Of a stretch of 64,000 nucleotides of DNA, positions 32,840 to 41,541 are shown one piece after another. This stretch comes from Paenibacillus antri. Lineage in GTDB: Bacteria; Bacillota; Bacilli; Paenibacillales; YIM-B00363. How positions within the stretch are numbered: position 1 is the stretch's first letter; every line of letters begins with the position of its first letter. The notes under the pieces are model-generated. The model did not search any database. It saw only the letters and a list, made by a program, of their open reading frames with translations, and had not been told where the DNA came from. The translations under genes and the position numbers were made by a program. The stretch is from contig NZ_VCIW01000021.1 of NCBI RefSeq assembly GCF_005765165.1, positions 62,001 to 126,000 of the forward strand, in the 5' to 3' direction.

Positions 32840-33430
32840 GTCCAGCGTGCAGGCGGGAAGTGCTGCATAACGGTGCAATTGGCGGGAATCTTGTGTGAAG
32901 CGGAAGGCCGGGCGGGTGGAGAATGCACTGCAGTGGTGCAAGAGTTGCATCATGGTGATGCGGAAAGTGCTGCAAGATGGTGCAATTGGCGGGAATCTTG
33001 TGAGCAGCGGAAGGCCGGGCGGGTGGAGAATGCACTGCAGTGGTGCAAGAGTTGCATCATGGTGATGCGGAAAGTGCTGCAAGATGGTGCAATTGGCGGG
33101 AATCTTGTGAGCAGCGGAAGGCCGGGCGGGTGGAGAATGCACTGCAGTGGTGCAAGAGTTGCATCATGGTGATGCGGAAAGTGCTGCAAGATGGTGCAAT
33201 TGGCGGGAATCTTGTGAGCAGCGGAAGGCCGGGCGGGTGGAGAATGCACCGCGACGGTGCAAAAGTAGCATCATGGTGAGGCGGGAAGTGCTGCAAGATG
33301 GTGCAATTGGCGGGAAACTTGTGTGAAGCGGAAGGCCGGGCGGGTGGAGAATGCACCGTGACGGTGCAAAAGTAGCATCATGGTGAGGCGGGAAGTGCTG
33401 CATAACGGTGCAATTGGCGAGTAACTTGAG
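32840..33430. repeat. Tandem array 2: six copies of a 107-bp palindromic repeat
   Basis: GTGCTGCA recurs at 32860, 32967, 33074, 33181, 33288 and 33395, exactly 107 bp apart; the first copy lacks its left part. Dyads are TGCACTGCAGTGGTGCA, GCATCATGGTGATGC and TGCTGCAAGATGGTGCA. The three inner copies are nearly identical; the outer ones differ. The unit aligns with array 1 along its whole length and in the same orientation, with about one difference in four bases. Confidence 0.93.
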
Positions 33431-33445
33431 AGAAGCGGCGCATCT

Positions 33446-33475
33446 TTGCGTCGGCTCGTCCATATCATGTAAGAT
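33446..33475 (+). promoter_or_regulatory. Sigma-A promoter of the exporter gene
   Basis: TTGCGT (33446-33451), 18 bp, TAAGAT (33470-33475), directly after the end of array 2. Confidence 0.5.
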
Positions 33476-33504
33476 GTGAGAGGAACGAGGAGGGAACGTA
33501 CATC

Positions 33505-34545
33505 ATGAACGTTACGATCGGCGCGCGGGTCGTGAAGACCGGCATCGCCGTCGCGCTGGCGCTATACATAACGCATCAACTGGGGCTCAAGGGCGTCACG
33601 ATCGCCGGCGTCGCGGCCATCTTCGCGATTCAGCCGTCCGTGTACAAGTCGTGGCAGCACATGCTCGAGCAAGTGCAGACGAATACGCTCGGCGCCATCC
33701 TCGCGCTGGGCGTCAGCCTCGTCATGCCGGTGAACGAGGTCGTCGTCGGGCTGACGTGCATCGCCGTCATCCTCATTACGCTGGCGCTGCGCATGGAAAC
33801 GACCGTCACGCTGACGCTCGTGACGACGATCGTCGTGCTCGAGGCGGGCGGAGAATGGATGTATGCGCTCGAACGGTTTTCTACGATTCTGATCGGCATC
33901 GCGTCCGCGTTCCTCGTCAACGCGGTCGTCATGCCGCCGAATCATCGGAAGCAGTTCCTCGACGGCTACCGCGAAGCGCTCGGCACGATGTCGCTGCTGC
34001 TGCGAACGGCCGTGTCCGACGAGCTGAAGGAAGGCGAGGCGAAGTCGCAGCGCGACAAGCTGAACGACACCGTCCGGAAAATCTCGGAGCGATACGGCAT
34101 GCTGGAGGAAGAGTGGCGCAAGTGGAAGAGGTTCCGCCCGCAGCCGGGGCGCCATCTCGTCGTCCAGAAGCAGATGGTGCGGGCGATGACGGTCGGCCAG
34201 CTCGTGCTGGACGCGGTTCAGGTCCACTACTTCCCGCAGCGGAAGGACGACTCGGCGGACCGGGCGTTCGACGACGCGCTCGAGGAGCTGATCCGGTACC
34301 ACGAGTACGCGCTGCTGAAGTACGAGGGGAAGATGAAGCCCGGCGAGCAGCTGTACGACAAGATCGGGGAGCTCACCGAACGGCTGCTCCGGGACGCGAT
34401 CGAAAGCGTGGGCGGCGAGCCGAAGGGCAGCGTCTCCCTCGTCGTCGTCGCGTCCGCGATCTACGAGTACGGCCGGCAGCTCAGGCGGCTCGACAAGATG
34501 GTCGGGCATGTGCAAGGCGCGGAAGAAGCCGCGTCGGCCGAATAA
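33505..34545 (+). CDS. Aromatic acid exporter family protein (ArAE/FUSC, YqjA-like)
   Basis: A 346-residue protein. Four to six membrane helices in the first 145 residues (VVKTGIAVALALYITHQLGL; IAVILITLALRMETTVTLTL) are followed by a long cytoplasmic helical domain (QFLDGYREALGTMSLLLRTA, WRKWKRFRPQPGRH). Matches the half-size ArAE/FUSC proteins of Firmicutes, thought to export aromatic or hydrophobic acids. GGAGGGAACG precedes the ATG; terminator at 34550. Confidence 0.88.
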   Translation: MNVTIGARVVKTGIAVALALYITHQLGLKGVTIAGVAAIFAIQPSVYKSWQHMLEQVQTNTLGAILALGVSLVMPVNEVVVGLTCIAVILITLALRMETTVTLTLVTTIVVLEAGGEWMYALERFSTILIGIASAFLVNAVVMPPNHRKQFLDGYREALGTMSLLLRTAVSDELKEGEAKSQRDKLNDTVRKISERYGMLEEEWRKWKRFRPQPGRHLVVQKQMVRAMTVGQLVLDAVQVHYFPQRKDDSADRAFDDALEELIRYHEYALLKYEGKMKPGEQLYDKIGELTERLLRDAIESVGGEPKGSVSLVVVASAIYEYGRQLRRLDKMVGHVQGAEEAASAE

Positions 34546-34549
34546 GGAT

Positions 34550-34606
34550 AAAGAGCCCGAACCGGGCGGCTGCGGATGGGCTGCCAGGTTCGGGCTCTTT
34601 TTTTTG
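34550..34606. terminator. Bidirectional terminator
   Basis: AAAGAGCCCGAACC and GGTTCGGGCTCTTT, followed by T8; it serves the exporter gene and can also end the minus-strand gene at 34625. Confidence 0.85.
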
Positions 34607-34624
34607 GTGCCCGTCGGGGAGCGG

Positions 34625-34930
34625 TTACCGGTTGCCGCGGTGCAGCCGGTGCTGAAGCGCCTGCACTTGCTTGCGCTCCGCCTTCTCTTCGTTCGCGGCG
34701 GACACCGGAACGTGGGCTTGCGCCGCGGCGGTACGGTCGCCGTGCACGTCGTCCGGACCCTCCGGATAGGACAAGGCCGCCATTTCGTATTCCACCGAGC
34801 CGAGCTGCGGATCCATCGGGAACGTTTCGCCGGCCCTCAGCTCGATTTCGTAGCCGTACTGGCTCTTATAGACGGCGTTCGTCTCGACGCGGTCGCCGGA
34901 CATCGGGTGCATATGCTTTTGATTGGCCAA
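34625..34930 (-). CDS. YjzC-like small protein
   Basis: About 101 residues from TTG 34930, 8 nt after AAGGAGG. The first 50 residues (MSGDRVETNAVYKSQYGYEI, ELRAGETFPMDP) resemble the short YjzC-type beta proteins of bacilli, in which a basic GD-x-x segment is followed by L-x-x-G-E-x-FP. The C-terminal half is polar, with a Lys/Arg/Gln-rich end. Assignment is tentative. Confidence 0.6.
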   Translation of the reverse strand: MANQKHMHPMSGDRVETNAVYKSQYGYEIELRAGETFPMDPQLGSVEYEMAALSYPEGPDDVHGDRTAAAQAHVPVSAANEEKAERKQVQALQHRLHRGNR

Positions 34931-35001
34931 GAACAAGTCCTCCTTAACGTCAAGTCAATCGAACGTGTCGGAGTTACTGTTCCCCGCCTCGGCGATTTTC
35001 A

Positions 35002-35838
35002 TTACTTGGCCGGCTCGAGGATCGGAATGTAGAGATCCAGCTCCGACCGTTCGTCCGCCGGGCCGTAAAATCGCTCGTCGTACAGTTCGAAGTCGATGCC
35101 TTCCGCGAACTGGAGCCCGTTTTCCGCCAACCATGTTTCATGAATCCGCTCGTACGTTTCCTGAAGTCCGGCGATCGTCCCTCGGTGCGTAAACACCGCG
35201 TACGTCTGCGCGGGCACGAGCTTGGCTTCGAGACCGTCCGGCACGTCTTCGATCGAGTCGACTTGAACGCCGGCCATGTAGCTGAAGCGCTCGCCGTCGA
35301 AATCGTAACATAGGCCGTAGGATACGTTCTCCTTGGAGCGATGCGGAATGCTCGCCTCCATCGGAATCAACGCGTCCCACAACCGTCCGAACTCCATCGT
35401 GGCGTCGGCTTGATGCACGGCGACCCCCACCGCATAAAAGGGTTCCATTCTCACGATCTTCGCTTTCACTGCGATTCCTCCCGTTGCGTCCGCTTCCCAG
35501 CGACCGAGCTCTCGGTCGATCCGGTTCAGCAGCGTCGTCTGCGCCTCGATGGCCGAGCGGACGCGATCCGCGTGTTCCCGAAGCACGCGGGCGAGCCGGG
35601 CGCGGTCCGACAGCGTGCCGCCGGCCGCCAGCTCGCGAATCGTCTCGAGCCCGACGTCCAGCTCGCGCAGAAACAAGATGGACCGCAGCGCGGCGATCTG
35701 CCCCGGCGCATAATACCGGTACTGATTGTCCGGATTGATCTCGGCCGGGGAGAACAGCCCGATAGCGTCATAGTGACGCAGCGTCTTCGTCGTAATGCCG
35801 AACAGGCGCGCCATTTGTCCGATCGTCAGCTTCGTCAT
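35002..35838 (-). CDS. MerR-family regulator with GyrI-like effector domain
   Basis: About 278 residues. The MerR helix-turn-helix (LTIGQMARLFGITTKTLRHY, GLFSPAEINPDNQYRYYAPG) is followed by a dimerisation helix and a GyrI/AraC-effector-binding domain (ALIPMEASIPHRSKENVSYG, VPAQTYAVFTHRGTIAGLQE). This is the BltR/BmrR/YdfL layout: it binds hydrophobic cations and activates a transporter gene. No transporter is adjacent on the same strand. ATG 35838 follows GGAGGAATCG. Confidence 0.9.
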   Translation of the reverse strand: MTKLTIGQMARLFGITTKTLRHYDAIGLFSPAEINPDNQYRYYAPGQIAALRSILFLRELDVGLETIRELAAGGTLSDRARLARVLREHADRVRSAIEAQTTLLNRIDRELGRWEADATGGIAVKAKIVRMEPFYAVGVAVHQADATMEFGRLWDALIPMEASIPHRSKENVSYGLCYDFDGERFSYMAGVQVDSIEDVPDGLEAKLVPAQTYAVFTHRGTIAGLQETYERIHETWLAENGLQFAEGIDFELYDERFYGPADERSELDLYIPILEPAK

Positions 35839-35946
35839 GCGCGTTCGATTCCTCCTCTTCCATCGACTTGCTCCTTCACCGTACAACATTCCCCCAAGGT
35901 CAAGGTCAAGCGATTCCGCGGAAAAAGTTCCCTCGCCGTCGTCACT

Positions 35947-37740
35947 TTACGTCACGTCCAGCAGCAGCGCCTCGTTGGCGTCGTCCCGTCCGTCCCAAGA
36001 CGCCGCGAACCGCACTTTGTGCGATACCCCGAGAATGTCGTACGGGGCGATCTTGTGCTGCCGCGCGGAGCCGACGATCAGCGTGTGCAGCCGCAGCGAT
36101 ACGGCAGCGCCGAGCTCGGCCAGCTCGTCCCTTACGGGCTGCGACACGGCGCCGATGCCGTCGGTCACCATGACGAGATCGGCGTCCGAGAGCCCGCGCG
36201 CCTCGCGTACGAGCCGCATGCCGCGCCGGAGCGGGGCGTCGAAGTGCGTGCCGCCGCCGAACGCGAGCTGCGACAGCCGGTAGAACGCCGCCCAATCGGG
36301 CTGCTTAAAGCGCAGATGCCGTTCGATCAGCTCGCCCTTCGCGCCGAACAGCAGCAGCACGAAGTCGCGCGATTCCGACAGCGTCAACGCGGCGAACGTC
36401 ATGACGAAAATTTGCGCGAGCCGCTGCTTCGCCCCGCGCATCGAATGGGAGGAATCGAGCAGGCAGATGACGGGCCCTTTGCCGGCGTCTTTGGACGGGG
36501 AGCGGGCGCTGTACGTCATTAGCTTGCCGTCGAGCCACTTCTGCAGGAAGAAGGCTTCGTAGTCCGGGTCGGCGAGCAGGCTCGCTTCGCTCGGCAGCAT
36601 ATGCGACAGGTCGCCGGAGAGGCCGAGCTCGTCGTACCGGTCCGGCGCCGTTCGCCGCCGCTGCTCGCGCCGTTGGCGGAGGAGCCGCTCCGTATTCCGG
36701 CCGACCTCCTTCACCATGGCGACGAGGTCCGGGTGCCGCTTCAGCCGGTCGACCCATTCGAGATAGCGCCCGTACGACTGGCGGCGCAGCTTCCCGAGGT
36801 CGCTCCCCCAGCGCCGGTTCGCGAACCGCAGGCTCGCCTGGATGAGGTCCTCGAGCGCCTTCGTTTCGCGGTCTTCCTCTTCGAGCGTCCCGCGCAAGGC
36901 GCCGTTCAGCCAGGCGCCGAGCTCTTGGTCGAGCGCGTCGAACGTCGCCTTCTCGGCCGCCTCCAGCCGCTCCAACGCCTTCAGCCGGCCGGCGAGCTCG
37001 TCTTCGGCTTTCTCGAGCTTCTTCTTCCACTTGTCGCGGCGGACGAAGTCGGTCCGCATCGACTCGCGCAGCTCGGCGACCTTCGCCCGCAGTTCGGCGA
37101 TTTCCGCCTCGGCGAGCGGCTTCGCGTCTGCGGCCGACTGACGCTGCTCGGCTTCATGCTTGCCGCGCTCGAGCCGGTAGCCGACCTTCTTCAGCCGCTC
37201 CAGCTGCTCGGCGCTCATCCGTTCGGCGAGCGTCGGCTCGCCTTTCGCGGCGGAGGATCGCTCGCCGTCCTTCTTGCGGCCGGTCGGCGTCGCCTTGTCG
37301 CCGAGGTCGAGGCCCGCGCCGCCGGCGGCGCCAGGCGTCTCGCCGGCGCCCGCGAGCTCGCGTTCGGCGAGGGCGGGCATCTCGCGGCGGTCCTTCTTCC
37401 GCCGCGCGGCTTCCTCGGCGTATTGCGCCGTCAGCCACAGCACCGCCTTCAAGGCGGTGCGGAAGGCGGCGGGCGCGGCTCCTTCCGTGCGCGGCCGGAG
37501 CCGCGCGTATAAATACTGCCGCATCAGCGTCTTGATCAGCCACCGGTGGAACGGCGGCGCGTCGGACCCCGCCTCCTCCGACGGCTTAGGCAGGTAGAAG
37601 CAATAGAAGACGTCGGCGAACAGCGCGTCGGTCAGCCACGGCGCCCGCGTCCGGGCGACGCGCACGCGCTCCCGCGCGTCCGCGTCGGCGACGAGCTGCA
37701 GGTCGAAGACGTACCGGTCGACGTTCGCGTGGCGGATCAT
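35947..37740 (-). CDS. VWA-domain protein (ViaA/CoxE-like), partner of MoxR
   Basis: About 597 residues. An N-terminal helical part and a long charged coiled coil (about residues 190-320) lead to a C-terminal von Willebrand A domain. The metal-ion-dependent adhesion site is intact: DSSHS (D-x-S-x-S), Thr in GGGTHFDAP and VTDGIG. ATG 37740 overlaps the stop of the MoxR gene (ATGA), so the two are coupled. In E. coli, RavA and ViaA form a chaperone-like pair acting on respiratory complexes; the job here is inferred. Confidence 0.87.
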   Translation of the reverse strand: MIRHANVDRYVFDLQLVADADARERVRVARTRAPWLTDALFADVFYCFYLPKPSEEAGSDAPPFHRWLIKTLMRQYLYARLRPRTEGAAPAAFRTALKAVLWLTAQYAEEAARRKKDRREMPALAERELAGAGETPGAAGGAGLDLGDKATPTGRKKDGERSSAAKGEPTLAERMSAEQLERLKKVGYRLERGKHEAEQRQSAADAKPLAEAEIAELRAKVAELRESMRTDFVRRDKWKKKLEKAEDELAGRLKALERLEAAEKATFDALDQELGAWLNGALRGTLEEEDRETKALEDLIQASLRFANRRWGSDLGKLRRQSYGRYLEWVDRLKRHPDLVAMVKEVGRNTERLLRQRREQRRRTAPDRYDELGLSGDLSHMLPSEASLLADPDYEAFFLQKWLDGKLMTYSARSPSKDAGKGPVICLLDSSHSMRGAKQRLAQIFVMTFAALTLSESRDFVLLLFGAKGELIERHLRFKQPDWAAFYRLSQLAFGGGTHFDAPLRRGMRLVREARGLSDADLVMVTDGIGAVSQPVRDELAELGAAVSLRLHTLIVGSARQHKIAPYDILGVSHKVRFAASWDGRDDANEALLLDVT

Positions 37741-39029
37741 AACGTGAAGTCGTAGTCGACGCCGGGCATGTCGGCGTCGAACAAGGAACGGTACAGCTCT
37801 AGCATGTCGTGGAGCACCCGTTCGCCGCGAATGCGCGCCGTCGCGTATTTCGCGGCGGCCCCCGCCGGATCGGGCAGCAGCGCGTTCAGGCGGCGCAGCT
37901 CGTCGGCGCGGCCGCGCTCGCGTTCGTGGAACCGTACGAGCGCCCGGCGCAGGTTCTGCCCCTGCGTCTCCAGCTCGTCGCGGCATTCCGCGAGCAGCGC
38001 CTCCGCCGCTTCGGGGCGCGACGACCCGGCGCCGGCTTTCATCTCCTTCTTGAATTGGTGTCCGAACAGCTCCGGCTTGCGGGCCTGCCAACGGTCCAGC
38101 GTCGCTGTAAACCTGGCGAGCGGCAGCTCCGCCTCGCTCTCGACCTCAAGCGCCTCGTCGAACCGCGCCTCGAACCATTCCTTGATTTCGGGCAGCGCCT
38201 CCGGCACGTCCCATAGCATATGCGGCGTGAAGACGGCGTCCCAGATCGAAACCTCGTCGCGCCCGTTCAAGGCGGCGGACGTCCGCCAGACGTCGCCGAT
38301 CTTGCGCCAGCGGCGATCGGAGACGGACAGGTCGCGCTCCTCCGCTTCCGTCTTCAGCCGGAAGAGGAACAGGACCATCGGCTCCGGCAGGACGACGCGG
38401 GCGGCGCGTTCCCGCACGGATTCGACGTCGGCGACCGACAGCACCGCGGGGACGGGCTCCCGCGGCAGCGTAAACATCCGTTCGTAGCTGGACATGTGCT
38501 TCAGAAACCCGACCTCGTACCGGATCAGGAACCGGTCGTACAGCGCCCCGAGCCCCTCCGTCTCTTCGGGCAGCTCGTTCGACGCCGCGAGGAGGCAGAG
38601 GAGGGGGGAGGCTTCCTTGACCCGGCCGTTATAATAAATGCGTTCGTTCAACAGAGACAACAGCGCGTTCAAGATCGCGCTGCCGGATTTGAAAATTTCG
38701 TCGAGGAACGCGAACCGCGCCGACGGCAAGTAGCCCTCGGTCTGCCTCACGTACCGGTCCATCTTCAGCTCGCGCAGCGAGACGGGGCCGAACACCTCGT
38801 CCGGCGTCGTGAAGCGCGTCAGCAAATATTCGAACCAGCCTTCGCCCCCGAACAAGCCCGAGACCGCTCGCGCCAGCTGCGACTTGGCGGTGCCGGGAGG
38901 CCCGACGAGCAGGACGTTCTCCCCGGACATAACGCCCAGCAGGGCGAGCCGGACGAGCTCCTCGCGTTCGAGGAAGCGCTCTTCCAGCGCGGCGACGGCG
39001 GTTTCCAACTTTTTCTTCATCGATTCCAT
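37737..39029 (-). CDS. MoxR-family AAA+ ATPase (RavA-like)
   Basis: About 430 residues. Walker A GPPGTAKSQLAR, Walker B FAFLDEIFKSGS, sensor 1 LLAASNELPEE, and the helix-2 insert with RFTTPDEVFGPVSL are those of MoxR proteins, closest to RavA. The C-terminal third is helical with an Arg/Glu-rich coiled coil. With the coupled VWA gene it forms a two-protein machine that remodels or assembles metal-containing complexes. ATG 39029 follows GAGGGG. Confidence 0.9.
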   Translation of the reverse strand: MESMKKKLETAVAALEERFLEREELVRLALLGVMSGENVLLVGPPGTAKSQLARAVSGLFGGEGWFEYLLTRFTTPDEVFGPVSLRELKMDRYVRQTEGYLPSARFAFLDEIFKSGSAILNALLSLLNERIYYNGRVKEASPLLCLLAASNELPEETEGLGALYDRFLIRYEVGFLKHMSSYERMFTLPREPVPAVLSVADVESVRERAARVVLPEPMVLFLFRLKTEAEERDLSVSDRRWRKIGDVWRTSAALNGRDEVSIWDAVFTPHMLWDVPEALPEIKEWFEARFDEALEVESEAELPLARFTATLDRWQARKPELFGHQFKKEMKAGAGSSRPEAAEALLAECRDELETQGQNLRRALVRFHERERGRADELRRLNALLPDPAGAAAKYATARIRGERVLHDMLELYRSLFDADMPGVDYDFTL

Positions 39030-39232
39030 GTTCTCTCGACCCCTCATTCGGCTTGGCTTGGATCGCACACCCTATCATTGTAGCAAACCGGGGAGGGCAA
39101 TACACATTCGGGAGCGCTTCGGCGGGCGATGGCGTTGGGAAAGGGTGGAACTTGCAGGAATATGGCGATTCATGTCGAATAAGATGTGTCGGATTTCTCG
39201 GTTCGGATGCCGGGAGAATAGGAGGGGTCGAT

Positions 39233-40309
39233 CTGTTTCACGATCTGATCGTTAACGGCGCATTGTTGATCGCCATGATTCATATAGGCAGTTTATATTA
39301 CCGATACCGCTCCGAAGACAGCCGGGCGCTCGCCTCGGAGAAGGCGCTGCTCGGCGTCGCCTGCGGCGCGGCGGGCATCGTGCTGATGTTTTATACGGTC
39401 CGAATCTCGGACACGACGATTCTCGACGCGCGCCACATCGCGATCGTGCTGGCCGCAAGCCAGGGGGGCTTGATCGCTTCGGCGGTATGCGGCGTCATGA
39501 TCGCCTTGTTCCGGCTCGTCTTCTTCGGCGTCAGCACGACGGCGCTGTTGGCGGCGGCGAACGTTATTTTCTATGCGATCGTCTGCGGATATCTCTCCAA
39601 GCTGCGGTGGAGCCGGCTGCGGAAATACTTGGCCATGTCGGCGGTCGCGGTCGGGTCGACGCTCCTCGTGTTCGGCATCGTGCTCCCCAAGGAGATGTTA
39701 TGGTATACGTGGCTGATGTACATCGGCTTCTCCGCGGGCGGCGGCGTCCTCGTCTATTTCCTAATGGAAAATATTATCGTATCCGACCTGCTGTTCCAAC
39801 GGTTCAAGCAGCAGTCGACGACGGACTTCCTGACGGGACTGAACAACGTCCGCCGCTTCGACAAGGCGCTGAACGAATGCATACGGTCGGCCATGCAACG
39901 CGGCGAGCGGCTGTCGCTGCTCATGATCGACATCGACTTCTTCAAGTCGATCAACGACACGTACGGTCATAAGGCGGGGGACGACGTCTTGCGCGAGCTC
40001 GGCGGGGTGCTGCTGCAGACGTGCCGCTCGGTCGATACGGTATCTCGCAACGGCGGGGAGGAATTTTCCGTGCTGCTGCCGGACTGTACGATCGAGCGGG
40101 CCGTCGAGGTGGCGGAGCGGATCCGGCACGCGGTCGAAGCGCACGCGTTCCCGATCGAGGGGGGGCAGTCGCTGCGGATCACGGTGTCGATCGGGGCGGC
40201 CACGTTCCCCGACATGATGACCCGCTCGGACGAGCTGTTGCAGATGGCCGACGACGGGTTGTACCAAGCGAAGCGGTCCGGTCGTAACCGGGTATGCGTA
40301 GCTTCTTAA
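39233..40309 (+). CDS. Membrane diguanylate cyclase (5TM-LYT + GGDEF)
   Basis: About 358 residues. Six or so membrane helices (NGALLIAMIHIGSLYYRYRS; QGGLIASAVCGVMIALFRLV) make a 5TMR-LYT-type sensor, followed by a GGDEF domain with active motif SRNGGEEFSVLLPD and inhibitory I-site RSVD five residues before it. It makes c-di-GMP. The start is unusual: GGAGGGG (39221-39227) is followed at 5 nt by CTG 39233 with no ATG/GTG/TTG nearby in frame; TTG 39262 is the next choice. Confidence 0.85.
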   Translation: MFHDLIVNGALLIAMIHIGSLYYRYRSEDSRALASEKALLGVACGAAGIVLMFYTVRISDTTILDARHIAIVLAASQGGLIASAVCGVMIALFRLVFFGVSTTALLAAANVIFYAIVCGYLSKLRWSRLRKYLAMSAVAVGSTLLVFGIVLPKEMLWYTWLMYIGFSAGGGVLVYFLMENIIVSDLLFQRFKQQSTTDFLTGLNNVRRFDKALNECIRSAMQRGERLSLLMIDIDFFKSINDTYGHKAGDDVLRELGGVLLQTCRSVDTVSRNGGEEFSVLLPDCTIERAVEVAERIRHAVEAHAFPIEGGQSLRITVSIGAATFPDMMTRSDELLQMADDGLYQAKRSGRNRVCVAS

Positions 40310-40320
40310 TGGAAAATAAG

Positions 40321-40370
40321 AAAGGCGCATCGACCCTCCTTGCGTGCGGGGACATCGAATGCGCCTTTTT
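40321..40370. terminator. Bidirectional terminator
   Basis: AAAGGCGCATCGA pairs with TCGAATGCGCCTTT (one bulge), followed by T-runs. It lies between the convergent cyclase and LtaA-like genes. Confidence 0.8.
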
Positions 40371-40374
40371 TCTG

Positions 40375-41541
40375 TTATTTGAACAGCCGGAACGGGAACC
40401 ACACGTAGAACAAGCCGATGAACAGGAACAACGCCGCGGCCACGAGGAACGGGACCGACAGCCCGAACGAGTCGGCGATAATGCCGCCGATGACCGGCCC
40501 GAGCATGACGCCGATGCCTTCCACCGTCGAGAAGACGCCCCACCCGACGCCCTTCTGCTGCGGCGGCACGAACTGAGCGAGCAGGGCGTTCCAGGCGGGC
40601 AGGACGGCCGCGTAGGAGACGCCGAGCACGATCGCCCAGAACAGACACACCCACAGCGTCTCGATCGTCGTGATCATATAGAGGCCGAAGGCGACGGAGA
40701 GGAAGCCCGCGATCAGGAACCACTTCTTCCCGAGCTTGTCGCTGAGCCGGCCCATCGGCACGAGCGCCAGTACGGCGAAGGCGCCGCCGGTGAGCAGGAA
40801 GAACGAATATTGCGAGTTCGTGAGCAGCAGGTTCTCCTCGGCGAACGTCGGCAGAATCGGGAGAAGCATCGCCGCGCCGAGCGTCTGCAGGATCATGCCG
40901 GGCAGCAGCGGCTTGACCGCCTTCATGTGGACGGCGAGCGCGCCGAGCTGTCGGAAGAACGGTTCGGGGTGCGGGATGTTCTCGGCCCCTTTCACAAACC
41001 AAGAGATCGCCCACGCGAGCGCCGTCATGCCGAGCAGCACGAGGAACGAGATGCCGTAGTCGAACCAGTCGAGGAAGAAATTCAGCATCACGGGGCCAAG
41101 GCCGAGGCCCATCATCCAAGCCATGTACAAGGCGCCCATCTGCTTGCCGCGTTCGCTCTCCGTCACGCTGCTCATGCCGACGAGCCAGATCGGCGAAGCG
41201 CCGACACCGAACAGAATGGAGCCGACGACGAGCACCCACGCTTCCATTGCATATTCCAACATAAGCAGGCCGACGATCGACAATGCGAAGCAGGTTTGCA
41301 AGATCCACTGCAGCGGGAACCGATCCAGCAAGTACCCGATGCCGAGCTTCGCCACCGTGTCGGCGACGTAGTGCATCGTGACGGCGAAGCCGACGGTCGT
41401 CACGGTCAGGTACAGCTCGTCGACCGCGTATTTCGGAATATAACTGATGAGGATAGCGCCCCGAACGAATTCGATCAGGAAAAAGAGAAAGGCAAGCCGC
41501 GCCAGCGGCATCGGGACGGACAAATTACGTATAGCGTTCAC
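40375..41541 (-). CDS. ltaA: LtaA-like MFS glycolipid flippase
   Basis: A 388-residue 12-helix MFS protein. Segments recall LtaA of Staphylococcus: LIEFVRGAILISYIPKYAVD, SPIWLVGMSSVTESERGKQM, LLPGMILQTLGAAMLLPILP, LLPAWNALLAQFV. LtaA flips diglucosyl-diacylglycerol for lipoteichoic acid anchoring. The gene overlaps the end of the UgtP-like gene by 17 bp, the same pairing as ypfP-ltaA in staphylococci. A drug exporter is the alternative; the context favours LtaA. Confidence 0.82.
   Translation of the reverse strand: MNAIRNLSVPMPLARLAFLFFLIEFVRGAILISYIPKYAVDELYLTVTTVGFAVTMHYVADTVAKLGIGYLLDRFPLQWILQTCFALSIVGLLMLEYAMEAWVLVVGSILFGVGASPIWLVGMSSVTESERGKQMGALYMAWMMGLGLGPVMLNFFLDWFDYGISFLVLLGMTALAWAISWFVKGAENIPHPEPFFRQLGALAVHMKAVKPLLPGMILQTLGAAMLLPILPTFAEENLLLTNSQYSFFLLTGGAFAVLALVPMGRLSDKLGKKWFLIAGFLSVAFGLYMITTIETLWVCLFWAIVLGVSYAAVLPAWNALLAQFVPPQQKGVGWGVFSTVEGIGVMLGPVIGGIIADSFGLSVPFLVAAALFLFIGLFYVWFPFRLFK

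Noticed and set aside
31122-33430. CRISPR array
   Set aside because: Units are continuous ~106-bp tandem repeats without short repeats and unique spacers, and no cas genes are present.
32823-33468. Several overlapping 65-107-codon minus-strand frames in array 2
   Set aside because: Repetitive low-complexity peptides in more than one frame of the same repeat; no start signals.
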